The position numbers and the translations under genes are program-made. A stretch of DNA of 64,000 nucleotides, from the IMG/VR virus record IMGVR_UViG_3300006923_000021, positions 1-64,000 of that record, one strand, 5' to 3'. Under the pieces are notes generated by a model. The model saw only the letters and a program-made list of their open reading frames with translations. It did not search any database and had not been told where the DNA came from. The DNA comes from a virus. Shown one piece after another: positions 45,492 through 53,656 of this stretch (its first letter is position 1; every line of letters begins with the position of its first letter).

Positions 45492-45629
45492 ATGGGGTGT
45501 GGTTGTAAAAAAAATAAAGGAACTGGTAAATCTAATGGTAAGTTAGGCAGTAAAAATATGCAAGAACTTATAAGGGAAAAGATTACTGAACAAATTAACA
45601 AAAACACAAATTTAAAGAAAGGGGTATAA
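45492..45629 (+). CDS. Small basic protein starting MGCGCKK, 45 aa
   Basis: Begins one base after the preceding stop region. The N-terminus 'MGCGCKKNKGTGKSNGK' has a CxC motif and basic linker, and the rest is a helix 'NMQELIREKITEQINKN' with I-T-E-Q. Not recognised. The stop lies inside the terminator hairpin that ends the M23 operon, which supports a compact real gene. Too short for usual ORF cut-offs. Confidence 0.5.
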   Translation: MGCGCKKNKGTGKSNGKLGSKNMQELIREKITEQINKNTNLKKGV

Positions 45630-45642
45630 ATCCCCTTTTTTA
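45618..45642 (+). terminator. Intrinsic terminator
   Basis: AAAGGGG / CCCCTTT stem with a 7-nt loop and a T-run, overlapping the stop codon of the 45-aa gene. Confidence 0.7.
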
Positions 45643-45654
45643 TTGCCCACAAAC

Positions 45655-45662
45655 TATTTATG
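45655..45662 (+). promoter_or_regulatory. Late-type box variant TATTTATG, 3 nt before ATG
   Basis: TATTTATG at 45655-45662; the ATG at 45666 follows by 3 nt. The box itself contains an in-frame ATG. Confidence 0.4.
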
Positions 45663-45665
45663 GGT

Positions 45666-46772
45666 ATGAAATTACTTCATACAGTGCAAACACTAGTAGA
45701 ACAAAAAGAACAACCTTTTTGGGTTAAAACAGCGCTGGAGAGTTGGTATTGGGCAGACATTGCGGAAACTGTTAAATTATTTGGTGGTGACCTACATGAA
45801 TATTATAAAGCTCTAGACAGTAGAGGTTTGGGTGAAGAGTTCTTAAATCAAATTGGTCACTGGGACGAATCCCCTAATTTTTATATTATAGAAGCTTTAG
45901 GGGGTAGAAAGGCACTAAATAGTGGAACCATGGATACGGATTTAGTTATAAAATACGTGGTAGATAACATAATAGAAAACGAGATTACCGATTTAAATAA
46001 ATCCCAAGTAGACGGAAAGACGTACCTTACGTTAGACATGTACGACAAATCATTATTTTTTGACGAGGGAAATTTCGGTAGTGACACAAGTTGTGAACAA
46101 ATAGCGGAATTAATTTTCCAAGACAAGCTTTGGGAGTCGTGGCTCGACTTTAGGAGGCCTTGGACCGCAGACTTGAATGAGTTAGTAGACAACCTAACTC
46201 TAGAAAACTATAGGTTGTTATTAACTGAAATAATGCATAATAATAAAACCTTAACTTGTTTTAGGGAAGAATTTGAATGGTGGGTCGAAGAAGATAATAT
46301 AGGTGATGATACTTTTTATCTTGACCCTTCTCGTATGAATAGTTTTTTAAATGACGATGACAGGTACAATTTTGTTGTATTATTGGAATGTGCGGATGGG
46401 TTAGAAGATTATGCGGAGGAACTAAAAGGGTCTTACAATCTAGCATATAATGAAGAATTAGAATCACAATATTATAATGAGTACCACAAAGCATTAGAAG
46501 AATTACTAGGTAAACCTGTAGGTACAGACAAAACATACGAGTACAGAGGTAAAGAAAAAATCGAACTTGAAGCGGACGTTTACGACGTTACAGACTTAGT
46601 AAATCGCACACTAATCTCCGTAGCTTCAGATGATGTGGAAATGGGACACTCCAATTTCGGCGAGATTTATAGAAGTGAAGTGGAAGGGTTATGTCCTGGT
46701 GATTTCGATGAAGTTTATGATGACGAAAAACTTTGGGCAAGATATAATGAGTTAATCTATGAATCCGTATAA
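45666..46772 (+). CDS. Unknown late acidic protein with LVE leader, 368 aa
   Basis: Not recognised. Start chosen at MKLLHTVQTLVEQKE, with an L-V-E site at residues 10-12; an in-frame ATG two codons earlier is inside the promoter box. The rest is Asp/Glu/Tyr/Trp-rich and looks like one or two alpha domains ('SWYWADIAETVKLFGGDLHE', 'LEDYAEELKGSYNLAYNEEL'). No membrane segment. It overlaps the amidase start region, so the two are co-transcribed. A packaged, injected protein is proposed from the leader. Confidence 0.5.
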   Translation: MKLLHTVQTLVEQKEQPFWVKTALESWYWADIAETVKLFGGDLHEYYKALDSRGLGEEFLNQIGHWDESPNFYIIEALGGRKALNSGTMDTDLVIKYVVDNIIENEITDLNKSQVDGKTYLTLDMYDKSLFFDEGNFGSDTSCEQIAELIFQDKLWESWLDFRRPWTADLNELVDNLTLENYRLLLTEIMHNNKTLTCFREEFEWWVEEDNIGDDTFYLDPSRMNSFLNDDDRYNFVVLLECADGLEDYAEELKGSYNLAYNEELESQYYNEYHKALEELLGKPVGTDKTYEYRGKEKIELEADVYDVTDLVNRTLISVASDDVEMGHSNFGEIYRSEVEGLCPGDFDEVYDDEKLWARYNELIYESV

Positions 46773-46788
46773 TCATAAACAATATAAT

Positions 46789-47625
46789 ATGAAACTAAAA
46801 CAGATTTATTTAGAGAGTGAAGAGTACTATCACGACATTGTTACAAAAAAGACAATATACTTACACCATACCGCTGGAAGCCATAGACCTGACTGGACCG
46901 TAGCTAACTGGGAAAGAGATAAAACTAAAAGTGGTGAAGTGAGACATATCGCCACTGCCTATGTTATAGGAGGTAAATCAACCAGAGATGGGAATACTAA
47001 ATGGGATGGTACCGTTATAGAATGTCACCCACCAGAAAAGTGGGCACACCACCTGGGAATCAAAGCAAGAAATAATAGAACATTAAATAAAGAAAGTATT
47101 GGGATTGAGATATGTAACTATGGACCTATTAAAGTTAAAGATGGGGAGTACTTCAACTATGTTAATAGTAGGGTACCTAAAGAAGACGTTATTGACTTAG
47201 GTTTTACCTTTAAAGGATATAATCACTATCACGCTTATACTAATTCACAAATAGAGTCCACAAGACAACTTATCCATTACCTAAGTGATAAGTTTAAGAT
47301 AGATGTCGCTAAAGGGATGAAAAGAATCATAAATAAATCCTTAAAGATGCCAACAGACCTAGATTTATTAGGTAACCAAAAATGGTTAAATATCCAAGGA
47401 TATCTAGGAGCTAACGGTAGGGTATTAGCGGAAGATGGAGTAGATGGGAGAAATACACAATACGCTGTAGATTCTTATCTTCATGACAAAAAAGGAGATG
47501 CTTTTGCATTGAATAAACAAGCTTTAGTTGGAGCGGAAGGAGTATGGACACATACTAATGTAAGAAAGGATAAATTTGACCTGTCCCCACAACCTAAGTT
47601 AATTGAAATGTTAAGTGAATTATAA
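46789..47625 (+). CDS. N-acetylmuramoyl-L-alanine amidase (Amidase_2) with short leader, 278 aa
   Basis: Peptidoglycan amidase. Zinc ligands H26 ('IYLHHTAG'), H255 and D264 ('WTHTNVRKDKFDLSPQPK'), with 'WAHHLG' and a catalytic Glu in 'SIGIEICNYG'. About 60 residues are inserted before the last motif ('LNIQGYLGANGRVLAEDGVD'), resembling a small cell-wall-binding insert. The ATG at 46789 gives leader MKLKQIYLESEE; an in-frame ATG ten codons upstream overlaps the preceding gene. No signal peptide. It could be an internal virion enzyme for entry. Confidence 0.75.
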   Translation: MKLKQIYLESEEYYHDIVTKKTIYLHHTAGSHRPDWTVANWERDKTKSGEVRHIATAYVIGGKSTRDGNTKWDGTVIECHPPEKWAHHLGIKARNNRTLNKESIGIEICNYGPIKVKDGEYFNYVNSRVPKEDVIDLGFTFKGYNHYHAYTNSQIESTRQLIHYLSDKFKIDVAKGMKRIINKSLKMPTDLDLLGNQKWLNIQGYLGANGRVLAEDGVDGRNTQYAVDSYLHDKKGDAFALNKQALVGAEGVWTHTNVRKDKFDLSPQPKLIEMLSEL

Positions 47626-47639
47626 ACCTTAAAGGTTTA
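47623..47639. repeat. 17-nt palindrome after the amidase gene
   Basis: TAAACCTT-A-AAGGTTTA starting in the stop region. It is either a weak terminator hairpin (no T-run) or an operator for the next small genes. Confidence 0.35.
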
Positions 47640-47680
47640 CGCTTAACATTTACTTGTGTATAATTTATAAAAGATAACTT

Positions 47681-47881
47681 ATGAAAATAATTACACACAA
47701 ATTTAGAAGACAAAATAACGACATCGTCTACTTAGTGAATCTAGTAGATGTTACGGGACACCCCCTCAAAAGTTTAATGGCTAAAAATAAAGAAGAGTGT
47801 ATTGTTCTTGCGGATACTCTAGCTGTAGAAAATGGGATAATGAACGTACTACATAACCCAGGGTATTCAATAGTGGAGTAA
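47681..47881 (+). CDS. Unknown small protein, 66 aa
   Basis: Not recognised. Alternating beta strands and one helix ('DIVYLVNLVDVTGHPLKSLM', 'KEECIVLADTLAVENGI'). Its stop shares one base with the next start (TAATG). Confidence 0.5.
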   Translation: MKIITHKFRRQNNDIVYLVNLVDVTGHPLKSLMAKNKEECIVLADTLAVENGIMNVLHNPGYSIVE

Positions 47882-48057
47882 TGTCACAACAATTATTAAA
47901 TAAAAAAATAGAAAAAGTGATAGATAAATTAAGGATATCACAAGCGGAGAAAGACGAAAAGTCAATTCAAAAGTACATAAACGAGTTAAATGAGTTATGG
48001 GACGAATCCAGTGAAGAAATGAAAAAAAATGCTCGTATAGATGGTTTCGATGTGTAG
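47881..48057 (+). CDS. Small helical protein, 58 aa
   Basis: Translation-coupled to the preceding gene (TAATG). Sequence 'MSQQLLNKKIEKVIDKLRIS' then 'QAEKDEKSIQKYINELNELW' is one long charged helix. Not recognised. Too short for usual ORF cut-offs; codon-level continuity with neighbours supports it. Confidence 0.5.
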   Translation: MSQQLLNKKIEKVIDKLRISQAEKDEKSIQKYINELNELWDESSEEMKKNARIDGFDV

Positions 48058-48076
48058 ACCATCAAAACTATTTTAA

Positions 48077-48298
48077 ATGGAAAAAAAAGAAAAACTGAGA
48101 AGTTTAGTTTCTCAAAAAGATAAAATCACTAAAGAAATAGAACAAATTCAAAGTGAATGTTCTCATTCAGATAAACACATAAAATTTGTAGGTGACGATA
48201 AAGGAAGTGCTACTAAACCCATGTGGGTTTGTAAATTATGTGAAAAAGTACTAAACCTACCAGCACAAAAAGAAATAGAAACTTGGATGAAGAAATAA
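48077..48298 (+). CDS. Small zinc-binding-type protein, 73 aa
   Basis: Helical N-terminus, then 'SECSHSDKHIKFVGDD' and 'PMWVCKLCEKVLNLP': a C-x-H ... C-x-x-C arrangement that would hold one zinc. Not recognised. Lies just upstream of the bS21 gene. Confidence 0.5.
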   Translation: MEKKEKLRSLVSQKDKITKEIEQIQSECSHSDKHIKFVGDDKGSATKPMWVCKLCEKVLNLPAQKEIETWMKK

Positions 48299-48335
48299 AG
48301 TTTAATTACCTAGAACATAATAAGTAATTTTTTTA

Positions 48336-48343
48336 TATTTATA
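48336..48343 (+). promoter_or_regulatory. Late-type promoter box TATTTATA before bS21
   Basis: TATTTATA 21 nt upstream of the bS21 ATG. There is no Shine-Dalgarno sequence between them. Confidence 0.5.
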
Positions 48344-48364
48344 TAACCACAACAATAAGATTAT

Positions 48365-48553
48365 ATGTTAATAGTAAAAGTACAAAAAAACAATATAGAA
48401 AGAGCTCTTAAAGAGATGAAGAGAAAGGTAATTAATACACAAATCCTAAAAGAGTGTAGGGAAAGAAAACATTTCACCAAACCATCAATTATCCGCAGAG
48501 ATGAAATTCAAAAAGCGAGTTACGTACAAAAAAAGTTTGGGGACGAAGATTAA
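48365..48553 (+). CDS. rpsU: Ribosomal protein bS21, 62 aa
   Basis: The sequence follows bS21 from end to end: 'NIERALKEMKRKV', 'ILKECRERKHFTKPSIIRRDEIQKA' (the basic helix, quoted in part), and 'YVQKKFGDED'. Length fits bacterial bS21. bS21 sits near the anti-Shine-Dalgarno region of 16S rRNA on the 30S platform. In Flavobacteriia host ribosomes bS21, with bS6 and bS18, is known to help hide that sequence. A phage copy could replace the host protein and bias initiation toward phage mRNAs. Its stop overlaps the convergent 917-aa gene's stop. Confidence 0.85.
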   Translation: MLIVKVQKNNIERALKEMKRKVINTQILKECRERKHFTKPSIIRRDEIQKASYVQKKFGDED

Positions 48554-51303
48554 GGTTCAAATATGGTAGGGCTTTGTACATAAGTTACAAAATCTTCAAA
48601 TGATTTAACATAGTAGGTTTCTCTACTCCTACTAGTTTTGTCTTCTACGTCCCAAACATCCACATCAAAACTAATGGTTTCGTCCTCAGTATCTATTTTT
48701 TTAATACCCACTATTCTATATGGGTTATTAGGGTCACCATACTTTTTACTATATTTATGTATACCCCAGTTATGAGACTCAAATTTTTCTTTCTTTAAAT
48801 AATCGTCAACTTTCTCTATAAAATCTTTTCTTCTTTCTATATCCACATCATCTATTTTTTCTAAAAATCGGTCAATTTCAGATTCAACCTCTTCTTCTGT
48901 TCCCTCTGCCCACTCATATGAGTCATAATACACATCCTGAGGTTCAGAGGAGATAGCGTTGATAGCGTTACTTTCATTAAATAATGTATCTAATGTATCG
49001 GTATCTTGTAGGTGGGTGGTTACTAAGTAAAGTAAAGGTTCCCAACCTATATGTACCATTACACTATCACGACCTATGTGGTCATACTCTAAATAAATTT
49101 CATCCTTGAACCACTTTTCTAATTCTATAACCCTCTGCTTACCAATACCCGAGCCCACCTCATATAGTAAGTCTGGAGTAAAATTGTCCCATTCTTGATG
49201 GAAATATTTTTCAAAAAAGTCATTTATTTCCCCCTCTTCAAAATCAAAACACGCCCTATCTATAGGTTTGTCGGTACCTTCGAATAAGTTCATTAACTCT
49301 GTCACTTTTTTTAATTGTGAGTCATTAAACCAACAAGACATATAATTTAATTCGTCCGAATCCAATTCCTCATAATGGTCACCATAATAATTATCATGAA
49401 CTAAATCATAATAGTAATCACCCTCACCCAAGTCCAAAACATTTTGTAACCAATCATCCTTTTTTAAATAAACGTTAATTCCGTCAGGGACAATCTCGAT
49501 TTCATCTTCACCTCCTCGAGTGTAGTAACTTTCACTATATTCCTCAAAGTCACCAAAATAATCAACTAACTCTTCAGGGTCTCCAGTATTATTATTTATA
49601 TTGTATATAAGTGCACCCAGTTTGCTATGGTTTTTACCATCTAGTAAAACACCTTCATCAAATTCCATATTGTATTTAATTCTTTCATATAAACTATATT
49701 TTAAATGAAAAAACTTTTGTAATTCTTTTTCTTGACTAAGGACCTCCATATGGTTTTCCCCTCGTCCCGCAGTATTATACATAGACTTCTGACTACCAGG
49801 TTCACGTAAAAGAGGGATTTTACCTCTATCTATAAATAAAAGTTGGTTAGAGTTTTTTGCGGGCACTAATTTTCTTTTTTTAAATTCAATAATGTAAGGG
49901 GTTCCCTTACTTGCTTGAATTTTTAAAGTGTCACTGTAATTACAATAGTCAGTGTCTGGTATCCTACATAGGTCATTAACCCTAAGAGGAACATACACCC
50001 TATAGTCTTCGTTATCCAGTACTATTTTTTTAGGTATATTTGCCTCACCGTCTGTTTGTTCATATAAATCTTCAGATTCTTGTGAAGACTCTCTACCATA
50101 CCTTTCGGTAATGTCTTTTAAGAGTATGTCATAAAGTTGTTCACCCTCGTCATCACTTAACCCATGTCTTAGTTTAGTGTTCTCCACAGCACCTCTAATG
50201 GTCTCCTCGAAGGACCTATCTTGTTTGAGTCTTCTCGCATTAAGACCAGAAGTCTGTGCATCTATTTCGTGGTCTTGAGTATAATACTCTAAACCTTTTA
50301 AATCTTTTTTAATTTTTCCGAGGTGTGTACCCATTACTTCTTGTTCCGCATGTCTAATTTCATGTCTAATATACTCAGTTAAGTAATCTTCAATGTGTAT
50401 ATAACTTTCTGGTTCCATTAGAGGGTTAATTGTCAAACCTATTTCTATAGTATCATCACCAACGTAGTACGCTTCTAAATGAAACTCATCTTTAATGTCC
50501 TCATCTCTACTGATAGTCAATTCTAAAGTAAACATGTAGTTATCTATTTCATAGATAATTTCATCTGGTCTTAGGTCCTCAGGCAAATAGTAAGTTTCAA
50601 CATTAGGGTTGGTGGTACTCTTTTTAACTAGTGATATGACATCTCCCACCATTTCCAAAGTTTCGCTATAAAAATTACTTTGTTCATTTAGATTTTCTCG
50701 GCCTTCATCTAACGATTTTAATTTACCACCTAATTTTTTTATTATGTGATTAAAAACATTTTTAAACCCTATTATACCAACCCCAACCAGTACACTTTTT
50801 AGATAACCTGTGGGTGAACCTGGGTTAATTAAACCCTGATTAATGAGAAATAATAATCCGTCTATTATGGGGAAAGCTAAAAAGGTGAAAGCGACTATAT
50901 CCACTAAAGAATTTACGGTATAACCTAAAGAATTACCTATTTTAATTGATATGTCCTCCACAGACTTTAAAAAATCTAACACTACTGACAAACCATCAGT
51001 TAGACCTCTTTCTCTAATTATATTTAAAAGTTTTTGGATTTTATCTTGATGTCTACCAACCAGAATCCACATAGCGGTTATGTAAAGAAGAACAGCATCT
51101 TGTTCTGTTAAAGTCGGCATTGTGCCAGCCATTAATTCCATAACGACAGGTAACATTGCGGTAATCCCCACCCCAAAGGTGAAAGTCCCACCTATAACTC
51201 CCCCCAAATCCAACAAGGTTTTCTTAACTACAGAGTCCTTTTCCTCTAGGGTTTCTAATATTAACCCCTGTTGGTTAATAGTATTAATTAGACTAATATT
51301 CAT
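48550..51303 (-). CDS. Membrane-associated HExxH metalloprotease-like late protein, 917 aa
   Basis: Leader 'NTINQQGLILETLEEKD' has I-L-E near 15-17. Residues 35-185 contain four or five hydrophobic helices. 'ENLNEQSNFY' near 203-212 is another L-N-E-Q. The motif H314-E-x-x-H318 in 'YIRHEIRHAEQEV' with E346 in 'DHEIDAQTSG' matches a gluzincin-type zinc site. Around 425-470, 'YRVYVPLRVNDLC ... YCNYS ... GTPYIIEF' weakly echoes the WCTA domain. The rest is acidic. The combination of membrane and protease parts would suit a protein acting at the host envelope during entry; inference. Confidence 0.55.
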   Translation of the reverse strand: MNISLINTINQQGLILETLEEKDSVVKKTLLDLGGVIGGTFTFGVGITAMLPVVMELMAGTMPTLTEQDAVLLYITAMWILVGRHQDKIQKLLNIIRERGLTDGLSVVLDFLKSVEDISIKIGNSLGYTVNSLVDIVAFTFLAFPIIDGLLFLINQGLINPGSPTGYLKSVLVGVGIIGFKNVFNHIIKKLGGKLKSLDEGRENLNEQSNFYSETLEMVGDVISLVKKSTTNPNVETYYLPEDLRPDEIIYEIDNYMFTLELTISRDEDIKDEFHLEAYYVGDDTIEIGLTINPLMEPESYIHIEDYLTEYIRHEIRHAEQEVMGTHLGKIKKDLKGLEYYTQDHEIDAQTSGLNARRLKQDRSFEETIRGAVENTKLRHGLSDDEGEQLYDILLKDITERYGRESSQESEDLYEQTDGEANIPKKIVLDNEDYRVYVPLRVNDLCRIPDTDYCNYSDTLKIQASKGTPYIIEFKKRKLVPAKNSNQLLFIDRGKIPLLREPGSQKSMYNTAGRGENHMEVLSQEKELQKFFHLKYSLYERIKYNMEFDEGVLLDGKNHSKLGALIYNINNNTGDPEELVDYFGDFEEYSESYYTRGGEDEIEIVPDGINVYLKKDDWLQNVLDLGEGDYYYDLVHDNYYGDHYEELDSDELNYMSCWFNDSQLKKVTELMNLFEGTDKPIDRACFDFEEGEINDFFEKYFHQEWDNFTPDLLYEVGSGIGKQRVIELEKWFKDEIYLEYDHIGRDSVMVHIGWEPLLYLVTTHLQDTDTLDTLFNESNAINAISSEPQDVYYDSYEWAEGTEEEVESEIDRFLEKIDDVDIERRKDFIEKVDDYLKKEKFESHNWGIHKYSKKYGDPNNPYRIVGIKKIDTEDETISFDVDVWDVEDKTSRSRETYYVKSFEDFVTYVQSPTIFEP

Positions 51304-51318
51304 TTAAGTGGTTTTAAT

Positions 51319-51326
51319 AATAAATA
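51319..51326 (-). promoter_or_regulatory. Late-type box variant TATTTATT (minus)
   Basis: Sense-strand TATTTATT 15 nt upstream of the 917-aa gene's ATG; divergent from the DUF192 box 12 nt away. Confidence 0.4.
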
Positions 51327-51338
51327 TAATCTTAAAGG

Positions 51339-51346
51339 TATTTATA
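51339..51346 (+). promoter_or_regulatory. Late-type box TATTTATA, 3 nt before ATG
   Basis: TATTTATA ends 3 nt before the DUF192 ATG at 51350. Confidence 0.5.
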
Positions 51347-51349
51347 TGT

Positions 51350-51691
51350 ATGGAATTATCAATAGGTAAAAATACACTACCGATAGAAGTTAGAGACACA
51401 CCTACTCAAATACAATTAGGTATGATGGGGAGAAAAAAATTAGTCGGAGGTATGTTATTCGTATTTTCAGAAGTACGTGAACAATCTTTTTGGATGAAAA
51501 ATTGTCTAATACCCTTAGATATTATAATGTTGGTGAATAGGGTAGTGACACACATACATCATGACTGCCATCCATGCATAACTAATCAATGTAATAGTTA
51601 TCAAGGAATTGGTAATGAAGTGTTAGAATTAAATGGTGGTGATGCCGTTAGATTGGGAATCGAAGAGGGTCACACTTTAAACTTTATGTGA
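51350..51691 (+). CDS. DUF192-family protein, 113 aa
   Basis: The family pattern is clear: 'EVRDTPTQIQLGMMGRKKLV', 'GGMLFVFSEVREQSFWMKNC', 'LIPLDIIMLV', and 'VLELNGGDAVRLGIEEGHTL'. DUF192 is a small beta-barrel of unknown function, usually secreted in bacteria; this copy has no signal peptide. The ATG at 51350 is preferred over one 42 bases upstream, because the box lies between them. 'HHDCHPC' in the middle is unusual and could bind metal. Confidence 0.75.
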   Translation: MELSIGKNTLPIEVRDTPTQIQLGMMGRKKLVGGMLFVFSEVREQSFWMKNCLIPLDIIMLVNRVVTHIHHDCHPCITNQCNSYQGIGNEVLELNGGDAVRLGIEEGHTLNFM

Positions 51692-51715
51692 TTTCCCAAC
51701 AAAACTCACAAATGT

Positions 51716-53641
51716 TCAGTTAATCTTTTCACCTATTTTATTTAATAATTCGTGGGCTAACCCCACATTACCCATAGCTTTAACCACGTCAGTTTTACCC
51801 ACAATAGGGACCTTCTCAATAACAGACTTTAATGTACTTAAGATTTTAGGGACCTCATCTATGGCTAGTTTTTCTAATCCCTGTTCCCCAACAAATGCGG
51901 TAAAATCACTAATACCTGTGGGGTCTGGAGCTAATTGAACTATTCTGGAACTTAAATCAAGTAAATCAGACGTTACAGTAAACATCTCCTTTTCAATAAC
52001 TTTCAAGTCACTCGCGTTAGGTGAATCCTTAAACTTATCTAAAGCTATTTCTAAATCTGTATTGTTCTTTTTAATTTCGTATACATTTTTACCTATTAAA
52101 GCTAACATGACTGGCATCCCTACTACCCCTGTAGCACCGATGGCTGCTGCTCCTAAATCACCTAATGCGTCTGTTATAAAGGAAGTCTCTAATAAAGTTT
52201 TCTTTATATTATATTTAATTTCATTAACACTACTATTGTCTATTTTTTCTTTTAATGTTTTAACTATTTCTTTTTGTACCCATTTCACGAACTCTACATA
52301 ACGAGTAGTTTGACCATCAGGTTTCTTATAAGACCCTTCAGGGTTCCTCTTAGCTCTCGAGAAGAAATTAAGTCCACTTACATTTGTTATGCATTTATGC
52401 CCTCCACTATTGGCTTGAATTACATCCCAAGCGGACACCGTTATAGTGTCTAGAATTTGTTTTTCCTCTTCATTTAAATCTTGCCAGGGAGTATCAATTA
52501 TGTTCACCACTTCCCCATATACTGGCAACTCTACAGGCGGCATGTTATTAAGTTTGTCTTTATTGCGTCCTTTATATAATGCAAATAAGTCTGAAGTTTT
52601 AAAACCAATACTAGAGTCATCCGCTTTGGTTTCCCCTATTCTTTTGATGACAGAAACAGGAATCTGATGTTGTTTTAATTGAGGTTCGATTTTCTTAAGT
52701 ACCTCTTGTGCGATATCTGCTAAATTAATTCCTTTAAGGGCTCTATCTTCTTTAAATGGGTTACAGGATGCCTGTACTAAACCCATCGGCCATGCGATTA
52801 CTAAAAAGTCAGCGTCTGGATATATTTTAAACGGTGTGTAACGGTCATAGGAACCTGGTTTAAATAAACTTCCTCCTCCATACTGTACAATTATATTATC
52901 CTCTAAAGTAAGTTTATCACTTTCTTCTTGGGATTTAATGTACTTTTCTTGGTTAACCTTCATTTGTTCTGGTGTAGTGAAATTTTCGTCTCCAGCAATC
53001 GAATTAATATTATGAAAAATATTCATTAAGGATGGGGAAGACCTATCTACAAGTGCTTCTAAGAACCCTGGTTTATTTTTGTAAGCTAATAACAACTTAT
53101 TGGTTAAGAGGGCTAACATCCATTTATTACTTGGGACCGTACCGTTAGAGTCGAACTTTTTAATGTAATTCATTACATCATCTGGTGTGAGACCATGTTT
53201 TGCGTAATCAGCACTATCGACTGTTGATATTCTCATTACGTCATCTGTAGTAAAGATGTCACTAGGACTTACAACCTGAGAAAGTGTTTCTACATTAGAA
53301 CGAGCTCCTCTAAATTGTGTTGAGGTATCGCCCTCTACACCAGATTGACTGTCATGGTGGTCAGTATGTATAGTGAACATTGGTTTACCATGAGCAAAGT
53401 CTACTAATACTTGCATTGTGTCTCCTTCAGCTTTTGGTTTAGCTACAGAAAATTCTTTATCACCATATTGTATAACGTGTGTGTCCACCACCTCCACGCC
53501 ATACTTTTCTAAATATTCTTTCATAGCAATAGCCGACACTACCCCATCTAAATCTTGGTGAAAATAAATTTCCGCTTTAGGATATCTTTTTACTATTTGG
53601 TTAATATCCTGTATCCCACTTTCTTTGATTATTTTTTCCAT
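51716..53641 (-). CDS. DHH-family phosphoesterase with C-terminal membrane region, 641 aa
   Basis: The N-terminal domain has the DHH motifs in order: D30-x-D32 in 'YFHQDLDGVVSAIA', 'DTHVIQYGD', D81 in 'LVDFAHG', and D94-H95-H96 in 'IHTDHHDSQ'. Such enzymes hydrolyse nucleic-acid ends or small nucleotides, including cyclic dinucleotides. A long middle region and hydrophobic segments near 505-535 ('LGAAAIGATGVVGMPVMLAL') follow. The leader MEKIIKESG ends I-K-E. Its ATG lies 4 nt after a late-type box. A packaged nuclease or signalling phosphodiesterase is possible. Confidence 0.65.
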   Translation of the reverse strand: MEKIIKESGIQDINQIVKRYPKAEIYFHQDLDGVVSAIAMKEYLEKYGVEVVDTHVIQYGDKEFSVAKPKAEGDTMQVLVDFAHGKPMFTIHTDHHDSQSGVEGDTSTQFRGARSNVETLSQVVSPSDIFTTDDVMRISTVDSADYAKHGLTPDDVMNYIKKFDSNGTVPSNKWMLALLTNKLLLAYKNKPGFLEALVDRSSPSLMNIFHNINSIAGDENFTTPEQMKVNQEKYIKSQEESDKLTLEDNIIVQYGGGSLFKPGSYDRYTPFKIYPDADFLVIAWPMGLVQASCNPFKEDRALKGINLADIAQEVLKKIEPQLKQHQIPVSVIKRIGETKADDSSIGFKTSDLFALYKGRNKDKLNNMPPVELPVYGEVVNIIDTPWQDLNEEEKQILDTITVSAWDVIQANSGGHKCITNVSGLNFFSRAKRNPEGSYKKPDGQTTRYVEFVKWVQKEIVKTLKEKIDNSSVNEIKYNIKKTLLETSFITDALGDLGAAAIGATGVVGMPVMLALIGKNVYEIKKNNTDLEIALDKFKDSPNASDLKVIEKEMFTVTSDLLDLSSRIVQLAPDPTGISDFTAFVGEQGLEKLAIDEVPKILSTLKSVIEKVPIVGKTDVVKAMGNVGLAHELLNKIGEKIN

Positions 53642-53645
53642 ATAA

Positions 53646-53653
53646 TATAAATA
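53646..53653 (-). promoter_or_regulatory. Late-type box TATTTATA, 4 nt before ATG (minus)
   Basis: Sense-strand TATTTATA ends 4 nt before the DHH gene's ATG. Confidence 0.5.
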
Positions 53654-53656
53654 GTA

